DNA of 64,000 nucleotides from Chryseobacterium phocaeense. Lineage in GTDB: Bacteria > Bacteroidota > Bacteroidia > Flavobacteriales > Weeksellaceae. The notes beneath the pieces are model-generated. The model worked only from the letters and a program-made list of their open reading frames with translations. It had not been told where the DNA came from and made no database searches. The translations under genes and the position numbers were made by a program. Below, in pieces: positions 34,203 to 42,454 of the stretch; the first letter of the stretch is position 1; each line of letters starts with the position of its first letter. The stretch covers positions 682,001 to 746,000 of the forward strand of contig NZ_LT827014.1 of NCBI RefSeq assembly GCF_900169075.1, written 5' to 3'.

Positions 34203-36230
34203 CTTTAAAAGAAACGCATACTCCAACGCATCTTCTTTCAAAGATTCAAATCTTCCGCTCGCCCCACCGTGGCCAGAGCTCATATCTGTTTTGAATAATA
34301 AAAGATTGTTGTCCGTTTTCATTTCTCTCAGCTTTGCTGTCCATTTTGCCGGTTCCCAGTACTGGACCTGTGAATCGTGAAGGCCGGTGGTGATCAGCAT
34401 ATGTGGATAATCTTTCGCTTCTACGTTGTCATAAGGAGAATATTCTTTCATGTAGTGATAATATTCCTCGTCGTTGGGATTTCCCCATTCGTCATATTCC
34501 CCGGTTGTTAAAGGGATGGTTTCATCCAGCATGGTGGTCACTACATCTACAAATGGCACCTGTGCTACAATCCCGTGGAAAAGAGAAGGTTCGTAATTCA
34601 CAACGGCTCCTACCAGAAGTCCGCCTGCGCTTCCACCCATGGCATACATATGTGCAGATGATGTGTAATTTTCCTTAACTAAATGTTTTCCGGCATCAAT
34701 GAAATCAAAGAATGTATTTTTCTTAAACAGCATTTTCCCATCCTCATACCATTCTCTTCCCAGATATTCACCTCCCCGGATATGAGCGATTGCGTAAATA
34801 AATCCTCTGTCCAGAATGGAAAGCCTCACATTGGAAAAGCTTGCGTCTACCGTGTGTCCGTAGCTTCCGTAGCCATACAAAAGCAATGGAGTGTCTGCAG
34901 ATTTTGGAGTGTCTTTGTGATAAACCAGTGAAATTGGGATTTTTGTTTGGCCGTCTCTGGATGCTGCCCAGATCCTTTCAGAGATATAGTTTTCAGGAAG
35001 GAATTTTCCGCCCAGCACTTCCTGCTGTTTCAGAAGCTGAGTGGTCTTTTCTTTCATATTGTATTCATACGTTGAGCTGGGCTGTGTAAGCGAAGTATAG
35101 CCATAGCGTAGGACTTCCGTATCAAATTCCATATTGATTCCTATGTAGGCCGTATACGTAGGATCAGAAAAAGGGAGGTAATAGGCTTCCTGGCTTTTTT
35201 CATCAATGATTTTGATCTGCAGCAACCCTTCCTCTCTTTCCTCAAGAACCAGATAGTCTCTGAAAATTTCAAAACCTTCCAGCAGGACTTCCGCACGGTG
35301 TGGAATAACATCTACCCAGTGTTCCATGGAGCAGTTCTCAATTTTCGTTTTTACGATCTTGAAATTTGTAGCATCATCTGCATTGGTGATGATATAAAAT
35401 TCATCCTCATAATGTTCCACAGAATATTCCAGATCCTCTATTCTTGGCTGGATAATAGTCCATTCAGCAAAAACATTATCGGAAGGAATAAACCTGTGTT
35501 CATCCGAAACCGTGCTTGAACTGGCAATGAAAATGTATTCCATAGACTTGGTCTTGAAAACATTCACATCAAAAGTATCATCTTCTTCATGGAAGATCAG
35601 AACGTCCTCTGAAGAATCTGTTCCCAGTTTATGCCTGTACACCTGGAAAGCTCTTAAGCTCTCGTCCTTTCTGATGTAAAAAACATGTTCGTTATCATTC
35701 GCCCAGACCGCTTTTCCGGTGGTATTCAGGATCTGGTCGGAGAAAATTTCTCCCGTTACCAGATTTTTAAAATTGATGGTGTAAATTCTTCGGCTTACAT
35801 TGTCAGTAGAAAAAGAAACCAATTGATTATTAGGAGAAACCGCAACGCTTCCCACTTCAAAATAGGTTTCTCCTTCAGCCAATACATTGACATCGACAAG
35901 GATTTCTTCTGTATGGTCTAAACTTTTGTGTTTTCTGCAGAAAATAGGATATTCTTTTCCTTCTTCGTAGCGTACAATATACCAGTATCCGTTAAAAAAA
36001 TAAGGGAGAGACTCATCGTCTTTTTTGTAGCGGGCCTTCATCTCCTCAAAAAGCTCTTCCTGGAAAGCTTCCGTGTCTTTCATTATCTGCTCTTCATAAG
36101 CATTTTCCTCTTCAAGATATTTGATGACTTCAGGGTTTTCCCTTTCATTAAGCCAGAAGTAATTGTCTATTCTTCTGTCGCCATGTATTTCAAGTATTTT
36201 TTCTATTTTTTTTGCCTGTGGAGCTTTCAT
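34188..36230 (-). CDS. ptrB: S9 prolyl oligopeptidase family (oligopeptidase B type)
   Basis: About 680 residues, cytosolic, no signal peptide. The N-terminal beta-propeller (about 65-400) gates a C-terminal alpha/beta hydrolase with nucleophile Ser in MGGSAGG (about 520), Asp in GLHDSQV (about 604) and His in SGHGGASGR (about 640). The acidic, Glu-rich propeller and motif set match oligopeptidase B, which cuts short peptides after basic residues. The ATG at 36230 is preferred over one 13 codons upstream; the -7 box at 36301 serves either. The last codons lie inside a repeat. Confidence 0.9.
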   Translation of the reverse strand: MKAPQAKKIEKILEIHGDRRIDNYFWLNERENPEVIKYLEEENAYEEQIMKDTEAFQEELFEEMKARYKKDDESLPYFFNGYWYIVRYEEGKEYPIFCRKHKSLDHTEEILVDVNVLAEGETYFEVGSVAVSPNNQLVSFSTDNVSRRIYTINFKNLVTGEIFSDQILNTTGKAVWANDNEHVFYIRKDESLRAFQVYRHKLGTDSSEDVLIFHEEDDTFDVNVFKTKSMEYIFIASSSTVSDEHRFIPSDNVFAEWTIIQPRIEDLEYSVEHYEDEFYIITNADDATNFKIVKTKIENCSMEHWVDVIPHRAEVLLEGFEIFRDYLVLEEREEGLLQIKIIDEKSQEAYYLPFSDPTYTAYIGINMEFDTEVLRYGYTSLTQPSSTYEYNMKEKTTQLLKQQEVLGGKFLPENYISERIWAASRDGQTKIPISLVYHKDTPKSADTPLLLYGYGSYGHTVDASFSNVRLSILDRGFIYAIAHIRGGEYLGREWYEDGKMLFKKNTFFDFIDAGKHLVKENYTSSAHMYAMGGSAGGLLVGAVVNYEPSLFHGIVAQVPFVDVVTTMLDETIPLTTGEYDEWGNPNDEEYYHYMKEYSPYDNVEAKDYPHMLITTGLHDSQVQYWEPAKWTAKLREMKTDNNLLLFKTDMSSGHGGASGRFESLKEDALEYAFLLKINDH

Positions 36231-36300
36231 TCTATATTTTAGATTTTTCACGTCATGTAGTGTTTGCACAGGGACGTTACATTCAATATTAATTTCTGTT

Positions 36301-36308
36301 CAAATTTA
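36301..36308 (-). promoter_or_regulatory. -7 box of the S9 peptidase gene
   Basis: TAAATTTG on the minus strand matches the consensus TAnnTTTG, giving a 5' leader of about 65 nt to the start at 36230. Confidence 0.5.
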
Positions 36309-36313
36309 GTTAA

Positions 36314-36354
36314 AAAAAAGCCATCTTTCCTGTAATAGAAAAGACGGCTTTTTT
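36314..36354 (-). terminator. Terminator after hemD
   Basis: AAAAAAGCCATCTTT (36314-36328) pairs with AAAGACGGCTTTTTT (36340-36354) with one mismatch. The minus-strand reading ends in a U run. It lies 17 bases after the hemD stop. Confidence 0.88.
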
Positions 36355-36370
36355 ATATGGGTTCCTAAGG

Positions 36371-37114
36371 CTACTTGTGTAGTGCCTTAATGTACTTTTC
36401 AAGTGCCATGGTCATAGATGGAGTTTCCTTGGTAGGCGCCATCAAATCTACCTTTAATCCTGCTTCCTCAGCGGCAGCAAGTGTAGTGTTTCCGAATACT
36501 CCAATTTTGGTTTCTTCCTGCTTGAAGTCCGGAAAATTCTGTTGAAGAGATTTGATTCCCTGCGGGCTGAAGAAGATTAGCATGTCATAATCCTTCGCTT
36601 TAATATCGGTCAGGTCGCTGCATACTGTTCTGTACATGATCGCTCTTGTCCAGTCTACATTAGCAGTTTCCATTGTTTTTACGATATCCGGACTTAAAAC
36701 ATCAGAAGATGGCAGAAGGTATTTTTCGGTCGGAAATTTTTTAAACAGAGGCAGAAGGTCTGAGAAGTTTTTCTCCCCAAAGCTGATCTTTCTCTTTCTG
36801 TAAACAATATGTTTCTGAAGATAATTGGCAATTGCCTCAGACTGGCAGATGTATCTCATCGTATCCGGAACTGCAAAGCGCAGCTCTTCGGCAAGCCTGA
36901 AGTAATGGTCTATCGCATTTTTGCTGGTGAAAATAATCCCCGTAAACTGCGTAAGATCTATCTTCTGTGTTCTTAGTTCTTTGTTGTCAACTCCTTCGAC
37001 GTGGATGAAAGGACGGAAATCAATCTTTATTTTTTCCTTCTTTGCTATATCCAGGTATGGAGAAGACTCACTAGGCGCTGGTTGAGAAACCAATATAGAC
37101 TTTATTCTCATCAT
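36371..37114 (-). CDS. hemD: Uroporphyrinogen-III synthase
   Basis: 247 residues with the two-lobed HemD pattern: SILVSQPAPSESSPYL at the N-terminus, IIFTSKNAID (about 60-70) and LIFFSPQGIKSL (about 183-195), the last two being the hinge-side loops that contact the substrate. It closes hydroxymethylbilane to uroporphyrinogen III in haem synthesis. The protein is divergent, as usual for this family, but the length fits. It lies 9 bases downstream of the DUF4271 membrane protein gene, a pairing common in Bacteroidota, and ends in a terminator. Confidence 0.85.
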   Translation of the reverse strand: MMRIKSILVSQPAPSESSPYLDIAKKEKIKIDFRPFIHVEGVDNKELRTQKIDLTQFTGIIFTSKNAIDHYFRLAEELRFAVPDTMRYICQSEAIANYLQKHIVYRKRKISFGEKNFSDLLPLFKKFPTEKYLLPSSDVLSPDIVKTMETANVDWTRAIMYRTVCSDLTDIKAKDYDMLIFFSPQGIKSLQQNFPDFKQEETKIGVFGNTTLAAAEEAGLKVDLMAPTKETPSMTMALEKYIKALHK

Positions 37115-37123
37115 TGACTTTTA

Positions 37124-37810
37124 TTAAAAAAATAACAACTTCCAAAGCAGCAATAAAGGTGCGATTTGGAGGGTGCAAATATACAAAAATTTATAATACC
37201 ATTTTTCGGGAAGTATGTTGTTTTTGTGAAACAAATAGAAGAAAATCTTGAAAACCCCGACAAATGCGAAGAAGTAGAAATAGTATAAAAACATTTTATT
37301 TCTGTTCAAAGGGAAATAATAATGGGCTACACACAAAATTATCAGCAAAAATGAAAGAATGAAGTAGAATTTTGTGGAGGTAAAATAAAAAATTGTCCAT
37401 TTTCTGCCATCTCCTATGCTTTGATAAAATAAAAAGCCCAATGCCGATTTTGTTATATAAAAAAATAAAACCGCCAGCAGTGTATAGCCGAATTTATTAA
37501 GTTGGTACCCCATAAGCTGCAGATCGCTGACGTATTTTGGGACAATCGGAACGTATTGCGAAATCAGGACGGATAAAGTAAGTGCCGTCACGCACGAAGT
37601 AATCATCCAGCTCGGAAGGTTATTGCTTGCATCAAAATATTTCTGAAGCAGGAAGTCCTTCAGACTGGCATCTCTTTCTATGATGTTCATCATAAAGACA
37701 TACAGGAATATACATCCTATGAGTATAAAAATTACCCAGTCACTATTCTCGGGTATTCTTACATGGTTTATAAAGTTTTGTGACAACGGCAAAGGAAATA
37801 TTTTTTGCAA
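37124..37810 (-). CDS. DUF4271 membrane protein
   Basis: Up to 228 residues with about six hydrophobic segments (near 25-43, 70-88, 108-128, 150-163, 175-190, 208-226). It matches the DUF4271 family, which is found next to hemD in many Bacteroidota and has no known function. The start is uncertain. The TTG at 37810 lies inside a -7 box (37808-37815), so a downstream TTG near 37792 or 37786 may be used. It is transcribed together with hemD. Confidence 0.78.
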   Translation of the reverse strand: MQKIFPLPLSQNFINHVRIPENSDWVIFILIGCIFLYVFMMNIIERDASLKDFLLQKYFDASNNLPSWMITSCVTALTLSVLISQYVPIVPKYVSDLQLMGYQLNKFGYTLLAVLFFYITKSALGFLFYQSIGDGRKWTIFYFTSTKFYFILSFLLIILCVAHYYFPLNRNKMFLYYFYFFAFVGVFKIFFYLFHKNNILPEKWYYKFLYICTLQIAPLLLLWKLLFF

Positions 37811-37815
37811 AATTA
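37808..37815 (-). promoter_or_regulatory. -7 box for DUF4271-hemD
   Basis: TAATTTTG on the minus strand matches the consensus. It diverges from the mannosyltransferase promoter 40 bases away and overlaps the first possible start codon of the DUF4271 gene. Confidence 0.45.
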
Positions 37816-37852
37816 TAGATTATTTTGTATAAAATAAAAAGGTTAAATAAAC

Positions 37853-37860
37853 TATCTTTG
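37853..37860 (+). promoter_or_regulatory. -7 box of the mannosyltransferase gene
   Basis: TATCTTTG lies only 9 bases before the ATG at 37870, implying a leaderless or nearly leaderless transcript. A TTTG at 37824-37827 is 25 nt upstream, longer than the usual 19-20. Confidence 0.5.
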
Positions 37861-37869
37861 CAAACTGAA

Positions 37870-38586
37870 ATGAAAAAACTCGTCATCATCCCTACCTACA
37901 ACGAAAAGGAAAATATTGAAAATATTATTTCCGCGGTTTTTGCATTGGAAGATGACTTTCATGTTCTGGTTGTAGATGATTCTTCCCCGGACGGAACAGC
38001 GGAAATAGTAAGGGATCTTCAAAAGAGATTTCCTCACTATCTTCATTTGTCCGTAAGACACGTGAAAGACGGTTTGGGAAAAGCTTACATCCATGGATTC
38101 AAATGGGCTATCGAAAATAAATACGATTATATTTTTGAAATGGATGCCGATTTCTCCCACAACCCGAATGATCTTCCCAAGCTTTTTGAAGCCTGCCTGA
38201 ATGCAGATATGGCCATCGGGTCACGGTATTCCAAAGGAGTAAATGTAGTCAACTGGCCGATGGGTAGAGTACTGCTTTCTTATTTTGCATCCAAATATGT
38301 AAGATTTATTTTAGGGCTTCCTATTCATGATACTACGGCAGGATTTGTCTGCTTCTCAAGAAAAGTCCTTGAAGAAATAGGTTTGGATAATGTAAAACTG
38401 AAAGGATACGGCTTTCAGATTGAAATGAAATTCAGGGCGTATAAAAAAGGTTTCAGAATTGTAGAAGTTCCTATTATATTTACCAACAGAATTTTAGGAG
38501 AAAGTAAAATGAACGGTGGCATTATTCATGAAGCAGTATTCGGGGTATTAAATTTAAAATGGAAATCCATCATCAACAGATTATGA
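37870..38586 (+). CDS. Polyprenol monophosphomannose synthase (GT2)
   Basis: 238 residues. A GT2 fold with IIPTYNEKENI at the N-terminus, the nucleotide motif VVDDSSPDGTAE (about 35-46) and the metal motif EMDADFSHNP (about 92-101). It has the closing HDTTAGF and GYGFQIEM patterns of dolichyl/polyprenyl-phosphate mannose synthases. It transfers mannose from GDP-mannose to a lipid phosphate at the cytoplasmic membrane. It lacks the C-terminal GtrA membrane domain found in some relatives. The frame extends upstream to 37825 but the promoter falls there. Its stop overlaps the next start (ATGA). Confidence 0.88.
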   Translation: MKKLVIIPTYNEKENIENIISAVFALEDDFHVLVVDDSSPDGTAEIVRDLQKRFPHYLHLSVRHVKDGLGKAYIHGFKWAIENKYDYIFEMDADFSHNPNDLPKLFEACLNADMAIGSRYSKGVNVVNWPMGRVLLSYFASKYVRFILGLPIHDTTAGFVCFSRKVLEEIGLDNVKLKGYGFQIEMKFRAYKKGFRIVEVPIIFTNRILGESKMNGGIIHEAVFGVLNLKWKSIINRL

Positions 38587-38951
38587 AAAAGCTGATCTTC
38601 ATTTTCGTTATGCTGTGTATGTTTTCATGCGGTGATTATATAGACAAGCCCAAAAATCTGATCGAGCCGGAACCTATGGCTGAGATCCTGGCTGATCTTG
38701 CTCTTGCGGACCAGGCCATTATGATCTATCAGAACAAAAATCTGGAAGCCGGAACAAGGTTTGTTCTTAAGGCCCATAAGGTAAAATCGGAAGATTTTGT
38801 AGAAAGCTTCAAATATTACGTCGTGAAAGACAAAATGAAAGATATTGCGGAAGAAGCCAAGAAAATAGTGGTAAAAAAAGATCCCAAAGCGGATCAGTAT
38901 ATAAAAAATAAACTGAAAAACAACGGGATGCCCCCAGTTTTAAGCAGATAA
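38583..38951 (+). CDS. DUF4296 lipoprotein
   Basis: 122 residues. A lipoprotein signal ends at MFSCGDY (Cys17). The mature part, with LIEPEPMAEILADLALADQA and a Lys-rich helical C-terminus, fits the DUF4296 family of Bacteroidota. Function unknown. The start overlaps the stop of the mannosyltransferase gene as ATGA, so the two are translationally coupled. This start is preferred over an in-frame one at 38559, which would lack a proper signal peptide. Confidence 0.85.
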   Translation: MKKLIFIFVMLCMFSCGDYIDKPKNLIEPEPMAEILADLALADQAIMIYQNKNLEAGTRFVLKAHKVKSEDFVESFKYYVVKDKMKDIAEEAKKIVVKKDPKADQYIKNKLKNNGMPPVLSR

Positions 38952-39016
38952 TTATGTTGCAGAAACGCGTTCTGGTCAAAAAGAACCGTTCATGAGTGAA
39001 TTAAAAGAATATACGG

Positions 39017-40147
39017 ATGAAATTTTTTAATATAGAAAAAACCTCTGAAGGAAAAGCGAGAGCCGGCGAGCTTACAACCGATCACGGGAAGATTCAGACG
39101 CCGATCTTTATGCCCGTAGGAACGGTAGCCAGCGTAAAAACTGTCCACCAGAGAGAATTAAAAGAAGACATTAAGGCCCAGATTATTTTGGGAAATACCT
39201 ATCACCTGTATCTTCGTCCTACCATGGATATTATGGAAGAAGCAGGCGGACTGCATAAATTTATGAACTGGGATCTTCCTATTCTTACCGATTCAGGAGG
39301 TTTTCAGGTGTTTTCGCTTTCCAAAAGCAGAAAAATGTCCGAGGAAGGGGTGAAATTCAAATCCCACATTGACGGAAGCTATCATATGTTCACTCCCGAA
39401 AAATCAATGGAGATCCAGAGACAGATCGGAGCGGATATTTTCATGGCTTTCGACGAATGTACACCCTATCCGTGCGAATACAACCAGGCGAAATCCTCTA
39501 TGGAGCTTACCCACAGATGGCTGAAAAGATGTATCGACTGGACTGAAGAAAATAAAGAAATGTACGGCCATAAGCAGAGACTTTTCCCGATTGTTCAGGG
39601 TTCTACCTATTCAGATCTTAGAAAAATTTCTGCAGAAGTGATTTCCGAAGCTGGTGCAGAAGGAAATGCCATTGGCGGACTTTCCGTAGGAGAGCCTGAA
39701 GAAGAAATGTACAGAATCACTGATGAAGTGACGGATATTCTTCCAAAAGATAAGCCGAGATACCTGATGGGCGTGGGAACTCCGTGGAATATTCTTGAAT
39801 CTATCGGTTTGGGAATTGATATGATGGATTGCGTAATGCCAACCAGAAATGCCAGAAATGCAATGCTGTTCACATGGCAGGGCGTGATGAATCTTAAAAA
39901 TGAAAAATGGAAACGTGACTTTTCTCCTTTGGACGAATTCGGAACGAGTTATGTAGACCGGGAATATTCAAAGGCTTATCTTCGTCATTTATTCGTGTCA
40001 AAAGAATATCTTGCCAAGCAGATTGCTTCGGTTCATAATCTGGCATTTTATTTAGACCTGGTGAAAGTAGCCAGAGAACATATTATAGCAGGTGATTTCT
40101 ATGAATGGAAAAAATCTGTGGTACCGGTTCTGAGACAGAGACTTTAA
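39017..40147 (+). CDS. tgt: tRNA-guanine transglycosylase lacking the zinc cysteines
   Basis: 376 residues. It exchanges guanine for preQ1 at position 34 of GUN-anticodon tRNAs. Core motifs are intact: PIFMPVGTVASV, TDSGGFQVFSL with Asp92, FDECTPYP, GGLSVGEP and GIDMMDCVMPTRNARN (about 266-281). The zinc site of most bacterial enzymes, CxCxxC followed by a His, is altered: the cysteine positions are Gly309, Ser311 and Asp314 in EFGTSYVDREYS, while His340 remains. I believe this loss is common in Bacteroidota enzymes, so the protein is likely active without that zinc. It is followed by the LptF/G-type gene. Confidence 0.94.
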   Translation: MKFFNIEKTSEGKARAGELTTDHGKIQTPIFMPVGTVASVKTVHQRELKEDIKAQIILGNTYHLYLRPTMDIMEEAGGLHKFMNWDLPILTDSGGFQVFSLSKSRKMSEEGVKFKSHIDGSYHMFTPEKSMEIQRQIGADIFMAFDECTPYPCEYNQAKSSMELTHRWLKRCIDWTEENKEMYGHKQRLFPIVQGSTYSDLRKISAEVISEAGAEGNAIGGLSVGEPEEEMYRITDEVTDILPKDKPRYLMGVGTPWNILESIGLGIDMMDCVMPTRNARNAMLFTWQGVMNLKNEKWKRDFSPLDEFGTSYVDREYSKAYLRHLFVSKEYLAKQIASVHNLAFYLDLVKVAREHIIAGDFYEWKKSVVPVLRQRL

Positions 40148-40161
40148 AAATAAGAGAGATC

Positions 40162-41274
40162 ATGATCAAAATTGTAGACGGGTATATCATTAAAAAATAT
40201 CTTGGAACATTCAGTTTCATGCTGATATTGTTGTCTATAGTGGTACTGGTGATTGATGTACAGCAGAAAATCCCGAGGATAGAAAATGCCAAGGCACTCG
40301 ATCCAAAGCTGGATATGATGTATTTCCTGATCCATTTTTATCCCTTCTGGATCATTAACCTTGTGGTGACGTTCCTCGCGATCCTGGTGTTTATTTCCGT
40401 GATCTATTTCACATCCAGGATGGCAAATAATACTGAAATTGTTGCCGTTATCAGTAGTGGTGCCAGTTTTCACAGATTTGCAAAACCTTATCTGTATACC
40501 TCTCTTTTTATTGCTGTCATATCGCTTTTTGTGAATCATATGGTGCTTCCATGGGCCAATATCAAGAAAAATGAACTGGAAGCCTATACCTATAATGCCG
40601 CTAATAAGGAAAAAATCTTAGGAACAGGTCCAGCTTCCGCGCAGTTCAGCAAAACAGAATATATTTTCGTTAATTCCTGGAATAAAAGGGAAACCAGAGG
40701 ATCAGGTTTTGTCTATCAGAAGTTTGACAAAGCAAGAAAAATGATCTACGAACTGAAGGCTTCCGAAGTATACTGGGATAAAGCCAAGAAACAGTTTACC
40801 CTTACCAATTACCTCGAAAAGACTATCAATAAAGACAATACGGAAAAACTGGCCAATGGGGTAGAAATGAGGAAAAACTACGGGCATTCCCCGGAAGAGC
40901 TTTTCCCGAACGAACTTCTCGGACAGAACAAAACCACTCCTGAATTGATGAAATTCATAGACAGGGAGAAAGAAAGAGGAAACAGCAACCTGAATTCTTA
41001 TCTGAATGAGTTTCATCAGAGAACCGCAATGCCTGTTGCCATCATTATTTTGACGTTTCTGGCGCTTTCTCTGGCTTCCCAGAAGAAAAGAGGAGGTTTG
41101 GGGGTCAATCTGGCCATCGGGATTTCTCTGGCGTTTGTTTTTGTGTTCTCTTTTGAAGCATTAAAAGTGGTTTCCGAAAACAAGAGCCTTTCGCCGGCCG
41201 TTGCCATGTGGCTTCCCAATATGGTGTTCTTCCCGCTTACTCTTTATCTGTATCTGAAAAGAGCCAATCAGTAA
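40162..41274 (+). CDS. LptF/LptG (YjgP/YjgQ) permease
   Basis: 370 residues with three transmembrane segments near each end and a large periplasmic domain between (about 125-285), the LptF/LptG layout. It would work with LptB in moving lipopolysaccharide from the inner membrane. LptF and LptG cannot be told apart here. The ATG at 40162 gives a typical N-terminus MIKIVDGYIIKKYLG; an in-frame extension to 40105 overlaps tgt. It sits 14 bases after the tgt stop and is probably cotranscribed. Its stop overlaps the convergent birA stop. Confidence 0.88.
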   Translation: MIKIVDGYIIKKYLGTFSFMLILLSIVVLVIDVQQKIPRIENAKALDPKLDMMYFLIHFYPFWIINLVVTFLAILVFISVIYFTSRMANNTEIVAVISSGASFHRFAKPYLYTSLFIAVISLFVNHMVLPWANIKKNELEAYTYNAANKEKILGTGPASAQFSKTEYIFVNSWNKRETRGSGFVYQKFDKARKMIYELKASEVYWDKAKKQFTLTNYLEKTINKDNTEKLANGVEMRKNYGHSPEELFPNELLGQNKTTPELMKFIDREKERGNSNLNSYLNEFHQRTAMPVAIIILTFLALSLASQKKRGGLGVNLAIGISLAFVFVFSFEALKVVSENKSLSPAVAMWLPNMVFFPLTLYLYLKRANQ

Positions 41275-41984
41275 AGCAGTTTGATCTCCTTATGATAAAA
41301 AGATTTTAAACCGTCTTTTTCGAGTTCTATCCAGAGCTCGCCCTTTTCGTCTGCATTCCGGATAATGCCATTTTGTCGCTCTTTTTCAATTTCGAAGACG
41401 GAGATTTCATCTTTGCGGAATAAATTCAGATTAAACTGATCAATAATATCCTGTTCGGACGGAATATTTTTCAGCTTTTCTGACAGGAATTCGTGAAGAT
41501 TCAGGACAAAATCGTCCAGGTCGAAAACCGTTCCGGTTGTCGTCAGAAGCGATCCTGCATGGGATATTTCCTCAAATTTATCCTGCATCACATTGAAGCC
41601 GGCACCGATGATGAAATAATTATGCTGATTAATTTTTTTCTTTTCTATTAATATTCCGACGATTTTTTTATTTTTAAGAATGATATCATTCGGCCATTTT
41701 ATTTTCACATCATGATCAGTCAAATTGGCAAGGAAATCCCGGATAATAACTGCGGTATAGTAATTGAATATAAAATCGGAGAGTACAAAACTCTGAGCCT
41801 TCACAGCCAGCGTATAAGCAACATTTTTTCCGGCTGCCGCTGCCCATGTATTTCCGTATTGTCCCCGGCCTTTGGTTTGGTTGTATGTGGAGAGTCCTAT
41901 AAAATCTGAATTTTCATAAAGTAAAAACTTTGAAATTTCGTCATTAGTAGAAGAGCACTCTTGTAAGTGGAATAATTGGGTCAT
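41268..41984 (-). CDS. birA: Biotin-[acetyl-CoA-carboxylase] ligase
   Basis: 238 residues, the catalytic class without the N-terminal DNA-binding domain, so not a repressor. Motifs: QECSSTNDE, GRGQYGNTWAAAAGKN (biotinyl-AMP loop, about 39-54), KIKWPNDIILKNKKIVGILIE (about 94-114 in pieces) and a short C-terminal SH3-like part. It attaches biotin to carboxyl carrier protein. Convergent with the LptF/G gene: the two coding regions overlap by seven bases at their stop codons, leaving no room for a separate terminator. Confidence 0.92.
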   Translation of the reverse strand: MTQLFHLQECSSTNDEISKFLLYENSDFIGLSTYNQTKGRGQYGNTWAAAAGKNVAYTLAVKAQSFVLSDFIFNYYTAVIIRDFLANLTDHDVKIKWPNDIILKNKKIVGILIEKKKINQHNYFIIGAGFNVMQDKFEEISHAGSLLTTTGTVFDLDDFVLNLHEFLSEKLKNIPSEQDIIDQFNLNLFRKDEISVFEIEKERQNGIIRNADEKGELWIELEKDGLKSFYHKEIKLLY

Positions 41985-42043
41985 TTAAGAAAACTTTAAG
42001 ACTTTAAAGGGCTAAAAGTAAGGCTAAAGTAAAAGAAAAACAA

Positions 42044-42051
42044 TAAATTTG
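42044..42051 (+). promoter_or_regulatory. -7 box of rsfS-ftsH
   Basis: TAAATTTG matches the consensus, 19 bases before the rsfS ATG. No clear TTTG lies at the expected -33 position. Confidence 0.5.
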
Positions 42052-42069
42052 CAGATTATAGATATTTTA

Positions 42070-42438
42070 ATGAATAAAACAGCAGAAAAGCAGGCACTAA
42101 TAGATAAAATTGTTGAAGCCATCCAGGATGTAAAAGGAGAAGATATTATGATTTTTGATCTTTCGAAAATTGAAAATTCTGTGGCGGAAACTTTCATCAT
42201 TTGCAGCGGAAACTCCAATACGCAGGTTTCTGCACTGGCAGGAAGTGTGGAGAAAAAAGTAAGAAACGACCTTAAAGATAGACCGTGGCATGTAGAGGGT
42301 ACCGAAAACTCCATGTGGGTTTTGGTAGATTACGTAACCGTGGTAGTGCATATTTTCCAGAAAGAAGTACGTGAGTACTATGACATTGAAGAACTTTGGG
42401 GAGATGCAAAAATTACCAAAATAGAAAATGAATTTTAA
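42070..42438 (+). CDS. rsfS: Ribosome silencing factor
   Basis: 122 residues of the RsfS/Iojap family, which binds ribosomal protein uL14 and blocks subunit joining in slow growth. Family patterns: KGEDIMIFDLSKIENSVAETFIICSG in pieces and DRPWHVEGTENSMWVLVDYVTVVVHIFQ. Length is typical. The start at 42070 is used because the in-frame TTG at 42049 overlaps the -7 box. It lies 16 bases before ftsH and probably forms an operon with it, an arrangement usual in Flavobacteriia. Confidence 0.92.
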   Translation: MNKTAEKQALIDKIVEAIQDVKGEDIMIFDLSKIENSVAETFIICSGNSNTQVSALAGSVEKKVRNDLKDRPWHVEGTENSMWVLVDYVTVVVHIFQKEVREYYDIEELWGDAKITKIENEF

Positions 42439-42454
42439 ATTTTAAAAAGTATAA

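Noticed and set aside
37825..37869. Upstream extension of the mannosyltransferase gene
   Set aside because: It runs through the -7 box at 37853, and GT2 homology begins right after the ATG at 37870.
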